Assembly (NCBI RefSeq): GCF_003933745.1
Contig: NZ_RSEB01000003.1
Span: forward strand, 682,001-746,000
Reading direction: 5' to 3'
DNA from: Glycomyces terrestris
GTDB taxonomy: Bacteria > Actinomycetota > Actinomycetes > Mycobacteriales > Micromonosporaceae
DNA length: 64,000 bases
The translations under genes were made by a program, and so were the position numbers. Positions within the stretch are counted from its first letter, which is position 1. Each line of letters begins with the position of its first letter. The notes under the pieces are model-generated. The model saw only the letters and a list, made by a program, of their open reading frames with translations. It was not told the DNA's origin and made no database searches. Below are positions 63,952-64,000 of this stretch, one piece after another.

Positions 63952-64000
63952 GGGAACTACCTCTTGTGAAGGCTGGCGCAGGCACGGGGGCGCGCGGCGG

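Overview
The window is the chromosome replication-origin region of a very GC-rich actinobacterium. The gene order rpmH/dnaA, oriC, dnaN, gnd, recF, dciA, gyrB, gyrA on one side and rnpA, yidD, yidC, jag, rsmG, parA, parB, trxA, trxB, sigM, murJ on the other is the classic actinobacterial origin. A PafBC-era marker (the Bpa proteasome activator), DUF3566 and a DLW-39-like peptide beside the tRNA-Ile/tRNA-Ala pair, and inositol-1-phosphate synthase with a PadR regulator all fit. The genus cannot be fixed from the sequence; a member of the Glycomycetales/Micromonosporales side of the phylum is a guess.

Left part (1-21.9 kb): a truncated GT-C-like membrane protein; a membrane-anchored secreted protein; a class A beta-lactamase-like hydrolase; a glycolate-oxidase-type flavoprotein; the divergent pabC and fur/ygfZ genes; an asparaginase; tRNA-Leu; bpa and a PlsC acyltransferase; then, on the minus strand, padR-ino1, an MFS transporter and a degenerate membrane cyclophilin; a class A penicillin-binding protein with a GT87 mannosyltransferase; and pcnA.

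Central part (21.9-39.5 kb): murJ with a separate pseudokinase gene, sigM and its putative anti-sigma factor, trxB-trxA with a SigR-like promoter, a GNAT enzyme, an aminotransferase coupled to a D-Ala-D-Ala-ligase-like gene, then parB-parA, rsmG, jag, yidC, yidD, rnpA and rpmH. Six perfect parS sites lie between 31.5 and 36.6 kb. Two of them are cores of long palindromes in convergent intergenic spaces and one sits on the parA promoter region.

Origin and right part (39.5-54 kb): dnaA, an oriC with about 17 DnaA-box-like sites in two opposed blocks plus an AT-rich stretch, then dnaN through gyrA and DUF3566, tRNA-Ile, a flavodoxin-like reductase, a DLW-39-like small protein and tRNA-Ala. Genes on both sides point away from oriC, as expected for leading-strand coding.

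Accessory right end (53-64 kb): a phosphotransferase, a CitA/CitB-type two-component system divergent from a complete tctCBA tripartite tricarboxylate transporter, a DUF2306/DUF418 membrane pair divergent from a TetR regulator with two operator-like palindromes, and a DctA-type dicarboxylate symporter. The right end therefore looks like a carboxylate-uptake neighbourhood.

A recurring feature is a -10-like hexamer placed 6-7 bases before the start codon, which suggests many leaderless mRNAs. No CRISPR array, insertion sequence, prophage or rRNA gene is visible.
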